64,000 bases of DNA from Homoserinibacter gongjuensis (GTDB taxonomy: Bacteria > Actinomycetota > Actinomycetes > Actinomycetales > Microbacteriaceae). Location: the NCBI RefSeq assembly GCF_030161875.1, contig NZ_BSVA01000001.1, positions 2,170,001 to 2,234,000 on the forward strand, given 5' to 3'. Shown here in pieces: positions 17,849-27,519 of this stretch; the first letter of the stretch is position 1, and every line of letters starts with the position of its first letter. The position numbers and the translations under genes are program-made. The notes beneath the pieces were generated by a model that saw only the letters and a program-made list of their open reading frames with translations, ran no database searches and was not told the origin of the DNA.

Positions 17849-18375
17849 ACGAGTTCCGCGACGTGAAGAACGCGGGTCTGCTCGTCGAGGTGGAGGAGAA
17901 GGTGGCCGCGGGTGCGGCGCCGGCCCAGGCGCGCAAGTGGTGGACGGGCGAGATCGCCCGCATCGCGAACACCCGCTCGGTCGAGCCGTCGGAGCTCGTG
18001 TCGCCACTGCACGTGCCGGAGCTCATCGCGCTCGTGGAGACCGGTGAGCTCACCGACCGCCTCGCGCGTCAGATGCTCGAGGGCGTCATCGAGGGCGAGG
18101 GTCGCCCCACCGAGGTCATCGAGAAGCGCGGCCTCAAGGTCGTCTCCGACGACGGCGCCCTCATCGCCGCGATCGACGAGGCGCTCGCCGCCCAGCCCGA
18201 CGTGCTCGAGAAGATCCGCGACGGCAAGGTGCAGGCCGCCGGCGCCGTCATGAAGGCCATGAAGGGCCAGGCGGATGCCGCCCGCGTGCGCGAGCTCGTG
18301 CTGGAGCGGGCGACACGCAGGGCTAGTCATGCCTGCATAACGCTGCTGCGGGAGTGTGGCCTCCTCGTTGCAGGA
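17849..18375 (+). pseudogene. gatB: Second, truncated gatB 3' end
   Basis: Begins abruptly at [16 protein letters not shown] without a start and follows the last ~150 residues of gatB at roughly 92% amino-acid identity, then about 60 bases beyond the stop region. It lacks the VIGA insertion and the G-run frameshift of the first copy and has GVIEGEGRPTEV intact. The stop is lost by small changes, so the frame runs on to 18378. Together with 15071-15555 it brackets the 15560-17848 segment, the pattern left when foreign DNA integrates at or recombines within the 3' end of gatB. Confidence 0.88.
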
Positions 18376-18598
18376 TAGGTAGCTCTCCGCCTTGCGCGAT
18401 GACGCTATGGCCTTGCGGTCACGAGCCACGCGCCCGGGCGACGAGTATCTCGAGTCAACGCGAGCGTCAGGCCTGAACTGCGTTCCCGCAACACCTCACG
18501 TCGAGAAGAGCACCCCTGTCTTAAGGTTCGCGTGCCGTCGGGGACAGGCTCGTTTTGGGGGTGACGGCGTGGCCTGACGAGAGTGGTACTTTTCGCAG

Positions 18599-20257
18599 GT
18601 GGCAGAACTCCTAAGCGCCAGTTCAACGTCCGCGGGCCAGCTTTTTAGTAACGCTCGGTTCACCGTTCCCGAATACCAGCGCGAGTACGCATGGACCACC
18701 ACCGAGGTCTCCGAGTTCTGGTCCGACGTTAAGGGATCCCTGAACGAGGATTCCTACTTCCTCGGGCTACTGATCTTCACGAAGGAGGATGGTCGGAGTT
18801 TTGTTGTTGATGGCCAGCAGCGTCTGCTCACGCTCACCTTGATGGCCGACGCGCTCCGCCGGGCCGCTCGCTCGCTCGGTAGGAGGGCCCTAACTGAGCG
18901 GCTCGAGTCAACGTTCCTCTACGCAATGAACTACGACTCTGAGGAAGTGGAACCGCGACTCAAGCTGACGGATCGAGCCGGTGACCGCACACTCAGGGAC
19001 GCGCTCGAGTCCGGTAACGACGTATCGACCATCGTCGTCCCCGATGAGCTATCCGACAGCGAGGAAGACGCGGCGGCGAGCGTATCCGATCGCATCCTTG
19101 CAACCCAGCGCTACCTATACGCGCAGTTGATGAAGGACCTAGCTGATTACGATTCGTTCAAGCGGCTCGGGCAGTGGTCGGAGTTCTTGCTGGAGAAGCT
19201 CATCTTCGCGGTGTTTGTGCACCCCGATCGCAACGCGGCGTACAAGGTTTTCGAAGTCGTGAACGCCCGTGGCCGGGAACTCACGACTGCCGACCTCATC
19301 AAGAGCTACGTGCTGAGCGAATCGACCCAGGAGTATCGGGACACGAATTATGTCCGCTGGCTGAAGTTGACCGAGGCGTTCCGGAACGGCGGACACGAGA
19401 GCCAGTTTGTCCAGTTCATTCGCCACGTTGTTACTCTCCACCACGGCTTTGTGCTACCGAGCAACCTATACAAGTTCATTTCTACGAACTACAAGAAGGC
19501 TGAAGGCGTCGAACTCCTGCTCGACCAGCTCGAGTCGCAGCAGGCCGTCTACGAGCAGATCATGGACCCGACCTCGGCCGGCCCGCTGAGCGACCGGCTG
19601 CTTGGAGTGGTGTCGGCCTTCGACTTGCTGGGCCTGCGCGGTGTGAGACCGATGTTGATGGCGATTGCTCGGTCTGCCGAAGCGGATACCGGTGGCATCG
19701 AGCTCCTGCGCCTCGTCGTGAAGCGTGTGGTCGTCGGCAACTTCGGTACCGGGAACATCGAACGACGGTTCAGCAATGCTGCCCATGCGGTATGGAGAGA
19801 GAACGGCGAATGGCGCGCGGGACTTGAGACGCTCGCCGACCTTGAACCAGAACGGGCCGAATTCGAGGCGAAGCTTCGCGACCGGTCCTTCAATAAGGAC
19901 GTTCTTCTCTTCCTGAGAAGCTCGATCTCCCAGCAAACTGTCACGCCGTCGCTCGACTCATATCTCTACCAAGTCCGCCCAAGAATCGCCGGGCCGTGGC
20001 CAGGTTTCGGCGATGAGGAATTCAAGGTCGTTGGCTCCACACTTGGTAACTCCTTTCTATCGACGGAGGGGCGTCGCCCTAAGGGATCCAGCACACCCGT
20101 TGGCTTCGTATCGCTGCTGTGGCCTACTGCCGCGCCCGCGGAGCCACTGGCCGCGTTGTCGACTGACGAGCTCGCGGAGTGGGATGCCAATCGTGCTCGC
20201 GCGATTGGTAGCACTCTCGCGCATAGGGGAGCGGACCTCTGGTATGCGGCGGCCTAG
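18599..20257 (+). CDS. DUF262-domain protein (GmrSD/SspE-like N-terminal domain)
   Basis: 552 residues from GTG 18599, uninterrupted. The DUF262 motifs are all present: FTVPEYQREYAW (residues 21-32), VVDGQQR (69-75, the nucleotide-handling DGQQR) and NARGRELTTADLIKSYVL (222-239). The C-terminal half is helical and lacks an obvious HNH (DUF1524) nuclease motif, unlike full GmrSD or SspE proteins. The stop overlaps the start of the next gene, which encodes a PIN-like nuclease, so the nuclease function may have moved to the partner. DUF262 proteins act in restriction of modified phage DNA; that role here is inference. Confidence 0.8.
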   Translation: MAELLSASSTSAGQLFSNARFTVPEYQREYAWTTTEVSEFWSDVKGSLNEDSYFLGLLIFTKEDGRSFVVDGQQRLLTLTLMADALRRAARSLGRRALTERLESTFLYAMNYDSEEVEPRLKLTDRAGDRTLRDALESGNDVSTIVVPDELSDSEEDAAASVSDRILATQRYLYAQLMKDLADYDSFKRLGQWSEFLLEKLIFAVFVHPDRNAAYKVFEVVNARGRELTTADLIKSYVLSESTQEYRDTNYVRWLKLTEAFRNGGHESQFVQFIRHVVTLHHGFVLPSNLYKFISTNYKKAEGVELLLDQLESQQAVYEQIMDPTSAGPLSDRLLGVVSAFDLLGLRGVRPMLMAIARSAEADTGGIELLRLVVKRVVVGNFGTGNIERRFSNAAHAVWRENGEWRAGLETLADLEPERAEFEAKLRDRSFNKDVLLFLRSSISQQTVTPSLDSYLYQVRPRIAGPWPGFGDEEFKVVGSTLGNSFLSTEGRRPKGSSTPVGFVSLLWPTAAPAEPLAALSTDELAEWDANRARAIGSTLAHRGADLWYAAA

Positions 20258-21071
20258 TCCGGCCGCGACGCCTGTGCAACGTGTTCGGCGTGTCCTAGCA
20301 CGGGAGACGACGTCGGGGCTCGAGGTTCTGCCCTCCATAGCGGGATCTGTAGGCACGGAGAGCGTCATTTCGCCTGCGGCAGAATCGACGAGTCTTTGGG
20401 CCCTTGGTTTTGATACCAATGCACTCTTCAAGATCGCATCGCATTCCAAGGCCGCCACGATTATCGACGGGCTCGACGCGTCTCCTTATCACTTAGTGAT
20501 GCCCGGACAGACCGCCCAAGAGTTCTGGAACAACAAGGTGGCCGGGCTACCCCGAGTGTCCGGTGACATTGGATCGACATTTGCTTCCCTCAAAGGGAAA
20601 GTTGAACAACTCGACGATGCGCTGGGATTGGACATGCCTCTGGCGGCAATCGAAGGGGCCCTACAGGAATTCGAGGCCGTTCATCAGGGCCTGACATCGA
20701 CACGAGTGAACTCAGGGCTTAAGTCCCTCTTCGAGATGCTGGACCGACGCGCCAGATTCCCGTTCGTACCGCGCGACGCGTTCCTCGCAATCGGACAGGC
20801 GCGGTACGCGACGAAGACCCCACCCGGATTCAAGGACTCTGCACCGTGGCTAGGAGACTTCTTTGTCTGGGCGGACTTCCTGCTTGGGCTGGCTAGCGTG
20901 ACTTCGCCCCGGCAGGGGCTCGTGGTCATGGTGACCGAGGATCGAAAGTCCGATTGGGAAGTGCGGGGCCACGTGCACCCGATCCTCGCTGGCGAAGTGA
21001 AGGCACTCACGGGCTGCCGCTTTCAACTTTGGACTGTCGAGCAGTTGCGAGAGCTCGTCGAGAGCACCTGA
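20244..21071 (+). CDS. PIN-like nuclease (DUF4935/PIN_8 type), coupled to DUF262 gene
   Basis: 275 residues; ATG 20244 lies inside the end of the DUF262 gene (14-base overlap), so the two are co-translated. Acidic positions of the PIN-like fold are visible: D57 in GFDTNALF, E93 in TAQEFWNNK, D205/D211 in GDFFVWADFLLG and D233 in VMVTEDRKSDWE. This last block is typical of PIN_8 / DUF4935 proteins, which are predicted RNases or DNases. The gene is intact. The pair has no adjacent methyltransferase. I know of no characterised system with exactly this composition. Confidence 0.7.
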   Translation: MRRPSPAATPVQRVRRVLARETTSGLEVLPSIAGSVGTESVISPAAESTSLWALGFDTNALFKIASHSKAATIIDGLDASPYHLVMPGQTAQEFWNNKVAGLPRVSGDIGSTFASLKGKVEQLDDALGLDMPLAAIEGALQEFEAVHQGLTSTRVNSGLKSLFEMLDRRARFPFVPRDAFLAIGQARYATKTPPGFKDSAPWLGDFFVWADFLLGLASVTSPRQGLVVMVTEDRKSDWEVRGHVHPILAGEVKALTGCRFQLWTVEQLRELVEST

Positions 21072-21273
21072 GCTAGCGCCGACCTCGCCAGCACCTCTTA
21101 CTCGTACCTCGCCCGATATCCTCGAAATACCACCTCTAGCGTGATTCGAGCCAGCACCTTGCAATAGGTCCTCGCGGCCTTGCGGCAGCGGTCGCTAGTC
21201 GTGGGTGCGTGAGGAACGAATCGGTGACAACTGATCGTTAGTGCCGGGAGGCGCTGGCGGGGAGGATGTCATC

Positions 21274-21579
21274 ATGCCCGGTCCCTATCCGAAAGAGTTC
21301 CGCGAAGACGTCGTCGCGGTTGCTCGTAGCCGTGAGAGCGGCGTCACCATCAAACAGATCGCCACCGACTTCGGTATCAGCGAAGCAACGCTGCAGAATT
21401 GGCTCCGCCAAGCCGATATCGAAGACGGCAACCGTCCCGGTCGGACCGCCGCCGATGCCGCCGAGGCCCGGGAGTTGAAGAAGCGGATCCGCCTGCTCGA
21501 GCAGGAGAACGAGGTCCTTCGCCGTGCAGCGGCGTATCTGTCGCAGGCGAACCTGCGGCTCGGTGGCTCCCCAAAATGA
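21274..21579 (+). CDS. IS3-family transposase OrfA (helix-turn-helix)
   Basis: 101 residues from ATG 21274, preceded by GGGGAGGATG. Starts with PYPKEFREDVVAVARS, the usual IS3 OrfA opening, has the helix-turn-helix IKQIATDFGISEATLQNWLR near residue 30, and ends with a leucine-zipper-like segment (LKKRIRLLEQENEVLRRAAA) for multimerisation with OrfB. Its stop overlaps the OrfB start (AAAATGA), where reinitiation or frameshifting would make the fused transposase. Confidence 0.9.
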   Translation: MPGPYPKEFREDVVAVARSRESGVTIKQIATDFGISEATLQNWLRQADIEDGNRPGRTAADAAEARELKKRIRLLEQENEVLRRAAAYLSQANLRLGGSPK

Positions 21580-22450
21580 CGTACCCGCTCGTATCTGAGC
21601 TCGCCGAATCGGGAATCCCCGTGACGGTGTCGTGCCGGGTCCTCAAGCTCGCAAGACAGCCCTGCTACCGGTGGCGTAACGATCCCGTCCGCACCGCCGA
21701 CGTGCTCCGCGCGTATCGGATCAACGCGCTGCATGACGCGCATCATGATGACCCGACGTTCGGGTACCGATACCTCGCCGACGAAGCCCGTCGAGCGGGG
21801 TGGCGGATGAGCAGGCGGACGGCGTGGAAGCTGTGCTCGCAGGCCGGGATCCTCTCGTCCGCGCAGCGCCGGCGACGCGGGAAGGGCAAGAAGGCCGGGC
21901 CGCCCGTGTTCGACGACCACGTCCAGCGGGTGTTCAGCGCTGATGCACCGAACCGGCTCTGGCTCACGGACATCACGGAGCACTGGACGAGCGAAGTCAA
22001 GCTCTACTGCTGCGCGATCAAAGACGTGTTCTCCAACCGGATCGTCGGGTACTCGATCTCAGACCGGATGACCGCGAAACTCGCCGTCGATGCCGTCCGA
22101 AACGCCGTCGCCCGCCGCGGTGAGGTCGCCGGATGCATCCTGCACGCCGACAGGGGCAGCCAGTTCCGCAGCCGGGCCATGGCCCGCGAGCTGCGCCGCC
22201 ACGACATGGTCGGATCGATGGGAAGAGTCCGCGCCGCCGGAGACAACGCCGCCATGGAGTCGTTCTGGTCACTGTTGCAGACGAACGTCCTCAACCAGCA
22301 GCGGTGGGCGACTCGGCAGGAGCTGCGGCTCGCGATCGTCGTCTGGATCGAGCGGAAGTATCACCGCCAGCGCGCGCAAGACACCCTCGGCGGTTGACGC
22401 CCATCGACTTCGAAGCCAAGCTAACCGAGCCGCAATCTCTCGCGGCCTAA
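21576..22450 (+). CDS. IS3-family transposase OrfB (DDE integrase), frameshifted near the end
   Basis: The rve integrase core carries the DDE triad: D in WLTDITEHW, D in ILHADRGSQF and E in AAMESFWS. The frame ends early at 22397 (DTLGG); adding one base at about 22391 gives DTLGRLTPIDFEAKLTE and a stop at 22450, the normal IS3 C-terminus. The lost base is not in a long homopolymer, so this could be a real inactivating change. Confidence 0.85.
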
Positions 22451-22831
22451 ACCGAATCTGTCACCGATTCCTGCTTCACGCCCGGGTGTGGGCGCCGTAA
22501 CCAGGTGTGTTTACACTGAGCGCCACCGCGTCCTGGGCAGCTCTTGGTTGGTACTGGCGGCCACTGCAGTCGCGGCAGGAAGGCATGACTCGTGAGAGTT
22601 CAGTCCAGCTAATCGCACCAGTAGCACCGTCGAGCTGGGTTCGGGACACGAACGATGTTCGCGCACAGGCTCGATCCACTGCAGTCGGCGTCAGAGGCGC
22701 TCGCCTCAATAACGGTCGAGTGGGCTGGCGGCGATACCTACCTCGCAACTCCGAAGGCCTCCCGGCCGCGTCGCGTTTCCCGCCCGCGATGAGCTGGTCG
22801 CCCGGCATCGCCACCGCCCCACTGGAGGGCA

Positions 22832-23617
22832 ATGCCGCGCAGCATCAAGCCCGACCAAGCCGGGCTATGCAACATCAAGCTAGCGAGCAGTAGGCAGATT
22901 GCAGATTACGATCTGCGAATGGATGACCTGCGTCCGCTCACCGAACGCTTGATGCTGCTTCAGGACAGGCTCGATGCGGCCTACTTCCGGCCAAGGTACA
23001 AGACTGTCGGGCGGCTAGCACACGGTTGGACGAAGCGAGTATCTCGGGGCGTCGGCGCGATTCTGGCGGGTGTTGACGCAGGATACTCGGGCGAATTGTC
23101 CCCGATGGGCCGTTCGGTGGTGGAACACGTCGTCGCACTCAAGTGGTTGGTCGCTGAGGGCGACCGAATTAATTCACCCCTTCGGACCAACTACGGGCTC
23201 CAGATCTCGAAACTGGGCGAGGCTTGGAGGTCAGCTAGCGCGGGGTCGGTCGATGAGGCGGGGCTGGCCGCAGCGATCGCCTCTTCCGAGCACGATGATC
23301 ACGGCCGCGATCACTTTCAGCAGTTCGCGCATCGAGTCGTCCATGGGAACGAGGAAGACCTGCTGATGTACAACGCCACCCTCATGGAGTCGCACGCAAC
23401 GTACCGGTCGGCAGCCGTCTATTGGAGCAAGAAAGACCCCAAACCTACCGCAACGGAAGAGTGGGTCAACTGGGAGAGCTTTTGCCCGCTGTATCTATAC
23501 CAGGGGTTGCGCGCCTACAGCGGGATACTGCTCGCGCCACCGTGGAAAGAGGAGCTCGCAGCTGCACGCGCGGCACTTGTGGCTCAGGATCCGTCCTTGG
23601 ATCGCATCCTTGATTGA
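22832..23617 (+). CDS. DUF5677-like protein of unknown function (second in island)
   Basis: 261 residues from ATG 22832, or 232 from ATG 22919. The segment MGRSVVEHVVALKWLVAEGD matches the helix by which DUF5677-like proteins are recognised, as in the gene at 17036, and a FAHRVVHGNEED histidine region follows. Function unknown. Codon use is less GC-extreme than in the core genes. The 350 bases upstream, between the IS end (22478) and here, hold nothing I can support. Confidence 0.5.
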   Translation: MPRSIKPDQAGLCNIKLASSRQIADYDLRMDDLRPLTERLMLLQDRLDAAYFRPRYKTVGRLAHGWTKRVSRGVGAILAGVDAGYSGELSPMGRSVVEHVVALKWLVAEGDRINSPLRTNYGLQISKLGEAWRSASAGSVDEAGLAAAIASSEHDDHGRDHFQQFAHRVVHGNEEDLLMYNATLMESHATYRSAAVYWSKKDPKPTATEEWVNWESFCPLYLYQGLRAYSGILLAPPWKEELAAARAALVAQDPSLDRILD

Positions 23618-23861
23618 GGGCGAACGTGCGGCGGGGGTATTCATGAGAAGCCGGTTGTCCCACACCTGCGCGATTCGGAGCCGGCTGAGCCTTCCCTCGT
23701 CGACTGAGTAGAGCCCGATGAGCCCCGCCGCTACCACTCCTCTGCATCCCGTTTCCCGCGCGTTCATCGTGCGGTGGTGAATCGGTCGCCCGACGTCGCC
23801 ACCCTGACAGGCATCGCCGCCCCACCCGACGGGGTGGCGCCGCCGCGCGAAGGGACCCCCG

Positions 23862-26619
23862 ATGCACCTCAGCACCTCCACATCCGCTGACACCCGTTTC
23901 CGTGCGCTCACTGCAGCGACGGCGATCACGGCGCTCCTCGCATCTGGCGTCGCAGCAGCAACAGCCGCCCACGCCGCCGAGCTCCCCACCGTCGTCATCA
24001 ACGAGGTGGAGTCGAGCGGGGGCACGCCTGCCGACTGGGTGGAGCTCAAGAACATCGGCACCGAGCCGGTCGACGTGAGCGGGTGGATCGTCAAAGACGA
24101 CAACGACAGCCGCGTGAAGGCCATCCCGGCGGGCACCACCATCGCACCGGGCGGGTACTTCACATTCACCGTCGACGAGGCGCCGAACGGGTTCGGGCTG
24201 GGCAGCGCCGACCAGGCGCGGCTGTTCCTGCCCGATGGCACCACGCTCGTTGACGGCACCAGCTGGGCGGCCCACGCCACCTACACCTGGGGCCGCTGCG
24301 CCGATGGCACCGGCGCGTTCGTGCAGACCACCGCGTCCACCCCGGGCGGCGCCAACGCGTGCCCCGACGCATCCGCAACCCTGAAGATCAACGAGGCGGT
24401 CAGCGACGGCGGCACCCCGGGCGACTGGATCGAGTTCGTCAACACGGGCGATGTGCCGGTCGATGCGGGCGGACTCGTCGTGCGCGACAGCGATGTGGCG
24501 AACCCCTACACGATCCCCGCCGGCACCTGGGTGGCGGCCGGCGGCTACCTCGTGCTCGACAACGGCACCCACTTCGCGTTCGGGCTCGGCAAGGGCGACT
24601 CGGTGCGCCTCTACGCCACCGACGGCACCACCCTGCTCGACTCCACCACCTGGCCCGCCGGCACCCACGCGGCACCCTCGTGGGGCCGCTGCCCGGATGC
24701 GTCGGGCACCTTCGAGATCACCACCGCGGCCACCAAGGGGGCCGCCAACCAGTGCACGGACCCCGGCACCGACCCCGGCGCCACCGTGAACGTGAGGATC
24801 AACGAGGTCGAGTCCTCCGGCGGCACCCCCGGCGACTGGGTGGAGCTCGTCAACCTCGACACCGACCACGCCGCCGACCTCACCGGCTACCGCATCCGCG
24901 ACAACGACACCGGCCACACCGCGGTGCCGTTCCCGGCGGGCATCATGATCGAGTCGGGCGGCTACCTCGTGATCGAGGAGGACGCCCTCGGATTCGGGCT
25001 CGGCTCCGGCGACTCGGTCACCCTGTTCGCGCCCGACGGCACCACGGTGGTCGACACGACCATCTGGACCGGCCACGCATCCGTCACCTGGGCCCGCTGC
25101 CCCAACGGCACCGGCGACTTCCGCGACTCCGGCGCCTCCACCAAGGGCCTCGCCAACGACTGCAGCACCACCGACCCCGGAACCGACCCGGAGCCGGGAG
25201 TGGAGGTGTGGCCCGGCGGCACCACCCTGACCGCCGTGCCCACCGACATCCCCTTCTCGGGCGACCTCTCCGGCCTTGACTACGAGACCCCCGTGCTCGG
25301 CGACCCCATCCTGTGGGCGGTCACGAACGGCACGGGCGTGCTCTCGAAGCTCGCCCCCGGCACGGGCGGCGCCTGGAACGGCGCGAGCGGATGGGGCGCG
25401 GGCAAGCAGCTCGCCTACCCCGACGGCTCCATCGCCCCGGATGCCGAGGGCGTCACGGTCGCCGACGGTGGCTCCGCGGGCGGCGTCTACGTGGCCACCG
25501 AGCGCTCGAGCGCGGCCAGCTCCACGAGCCGCCCCTCCATCCTGCGCTTCGACGTGAGCGGCGCGGGCAGCACCCTCACCGCCACGAACGAATGGAACCT
25601 CGGCGCCGACCTCACCGCCACCGTCGGCACGATCGGCGCGAACTCGGGCCTCGAGGGCATCACCTGGATCCCGGATGCGGTGCTCACCTCTCGCGGCTTC
25701 CTCGACGAGGCCACGGGGCAGCGCTACGACCCCACGCTCTACCCGAACCACGGAACGGGCGTGTTCTTCGTGGCGCTCGAGAAGACGGGCGACGTGTACG
25801 CCTACGTGCTCGACCTCACCGGCAGCGGCTTCACCCGCATCGCCACGATCGACACCCCGGGCGCGATGGAAGTCGACTACGAGCCGGAGACGCAGCTGCT
25901 GTGGGCGGTGTGCGACGAGGCCTGCGACGGCCGCACGGCCACACTGCAGATCGACACGTCGGGCGCTTACGAGGTGACGCACCGCTACGCGCGGCCCGCG
26001 GCATCCGCCAACCACGCCAACGAGGGCTTCGCGCTCGCGCCGCAGTCGGCGTGCGTGTCGGGCCAGAAGCCGGTGTACTACGCCGACGACGCCAACACCG
26101 ACGGCGTCTCGCTGCGCGTCGGCTCGGTGCGCTGCACGGCGGTGCCCGGCGGCGGTGACGGCGGCGCGCCGGGCGAGGGGAGAACCCCGGCGGCTCGACT
26201 CCTACGGCCCCGGCCGACACCGACCTCACGCCCGCCACGCAGGGCGGCGTCACCGGACCCTCGTCTGCCCGCGCCGGCTCGACCATCACGGTCACGGTGG
26301 GCGCTGACCGCGCCGGCGCCCGCGTCGACGGGTGGGTGTTCTCCACCCCCGTGCACCTCGGCACCCACACCGTGAGTGCGGCGGGCACTATCCGGCTCAC
26401 GCTGCCGACCACGCTCGCCGCCGGTGCGCACCGTATCGCGGTGCTCGACGCCGACGGTGCCGTGATCGGGTGGTTCTCCATCACCGTGCGACCCGCGGCA
26501 CTCGGCGCCACCGGTGCGGATGCAACAGCCACGGATGGGGGCTCGCGTTCGCGGCGCTGCTGCTCTCAGCGGGTGCGGGGCTCGTGGTGCTGCGCCGGCG
26601 CACGTCGCGGGTGGAGTAG
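23862..26619 (+). CDS. Wall-anchored surface protein with three lamin-tail (LTD) domains (two apparent frameshifts)
   Basis: About 919 residues after repair. A signal peptide (AATAITALLASGVAAATAAHA) is followed by three LTD-like repeats, each opening INEV/INEAV-S-GGTP-DW(V/I)E and closing WGRC or WARC (about residues 43-165, 168-290, 310-440). A beta-propeller-like domain follows (about 455-760; NSGLEGITWIPDAV, GAMEVDYEPETQLLWAV). The end has a sorting-type signal LGATGAD, a hydrophobic helix and RRR, resembling actinobacterial LAxTG/LPxTG anchors. Frame breaks lie at the G4 run 26177-26180 and near 26520-26530. Probably displayed on the cell wall by sortase; substrate unknown. Confidence 0.78.
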
Positions 26620-26806
26620 CGCGGCGGGCGTTAAGCGGTCGTGTCCACGTCGACCTCGTCTTGTGCGCGTCGTATGGGCGCCAGTCTCGTCGTCACCTGA
26701 GATATGCGTCTGCCGCGCGTTCGAGGAGGCGCGGCAGGGCGGTGGAGCGGGAACGACGGGCTAAAGCCGATGGCGTCGTCGTGCCGCGGTTGTCGTCGGC
26801 GATACA

Positions 26807-27457
26807 GTGTCGACCGTGCCCTACTGGACAATTGACCCGAGTGCGATCTTGAAGTCGCTGGGAGCGCGGCGGCAAGTCTTCCACTCAGAGGCTGACCTTC
26901 AGTTCGAGTTCGCGAATGAAGTGAGGGTGCTGTATCCGGAGGCACAGATCCGCCTTGAGGTGCCGCTCTCGCCGCGAGAGTATGCAGACATCGTCGTGGT
27001 CGGTCCCGATGATTCGGCGGTAGTCATCGAACTCAAGTATCTGACGAGGAAATGGAGCGGACCCGTCGCGGGCGAACAGTTCGCGCTGAAGAATCACAGC
27101 GCGCTCGATCTTCGTCGCTATGACGTGATGAAGGACATCCGCCGAGTGGAGCAGTTCATCGCCGAGCGCCCGGGCTGGTCAGGCTACGTCGTCACACTGG
27201 CAAACGACGCTGGTTATTGGACGCCTCCTCGCGGCGAACGAGTAAGCAACGATTCGGAATTCCGAATCCATGACGGTGTCGTGATCAACCCCGGCCCGCG
27301 AGGGTGGGCCTCGAAGACAGCCAGCACCCGGAAGCGCGAGGCGGCGATCCACATCGGGGGCACGTACGCTCTGCGGTGGGCCGATTACACGACTCTTGAC
27401 GCGAGTATTGCGGGAGCGTTCAGGTATCTGATCGTCCCGGTATCGCTCAGCGAGTAG
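26807..27457 (+). CDS. PD-(D/E)XK-like nuclease-fold protein
   Basis: 216 residues from GTG 26807 (a second GTG at 26816 is possible). REYADIVVVGPDDSAVVIELKY (residues ~60-81) has the D...ExK arrangement of the PD-(D/E)XK fold, preceded by a helix with a possible catalytic E (FHSEADLQFEFANEVR). No partner methylase or helicase is adjacent. It could be a solitary restriction-like nuclease or an inactive relative. Codon use is less GC-extreme than in neighbours. Confidence 0.5.
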   Translation: MSTVPYWTIDPSAILKSLGARRQVFHSEADLQFEFANEVRVLYPEAQIRLEVPLSPREYADIVVVGPDDSAVVIELKYLTRKWSGPVAGEQFALKNHSALDLRRYDVMKDIRRVEQFIAERPGWSGYVVTLANDAGYWTPPRGERVSNDSEFRIHDGVVINPGPRGWASKTASTRKREAAIHIGGTYALRWADYTTLDASIAGAFRYLIVPVSLSE

Positions 27458-27519
27458 ATTGTCGTCGAGTCGCGCGCCCGAGCGCATGCTCTCGACGCAA
27501 CCTTCGATTGGTCGCTGAG

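Larger units (their letters stand above)
21210..22478 (+). mobile_element. IS3-family insertion sequence, about 1,269 bp
   Basis: Ends are imperfect inverted repeats: the left starts TGAGGAACGAATCGGTGACA and the reverse complement of the right starts TGAAGCAGGAATCGGTGACA, sharing a perfect 12-base core (21218-21229 and 22459-22470). Inside are OrfA and OrfB of an IS3-family transposase. I see no convincing target-site duplication (GCG on the left, CGC on the right), so the element may be old or its ends slightly mis-set. Confidence 0.82.

Noticed and set aside
21207-22481. Target-site duplication of the IS3-family element
   Set aside because: Flanks GCG and CGC do not match in direct orientation; no 3-5 bp duplication found.
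22507-22893. Plus-strand open frame between the IS element and the DUF5677-like gene
   Set aside because: No ribosome-binding site, no recognisable pattern, and composition typical of a chance frame.
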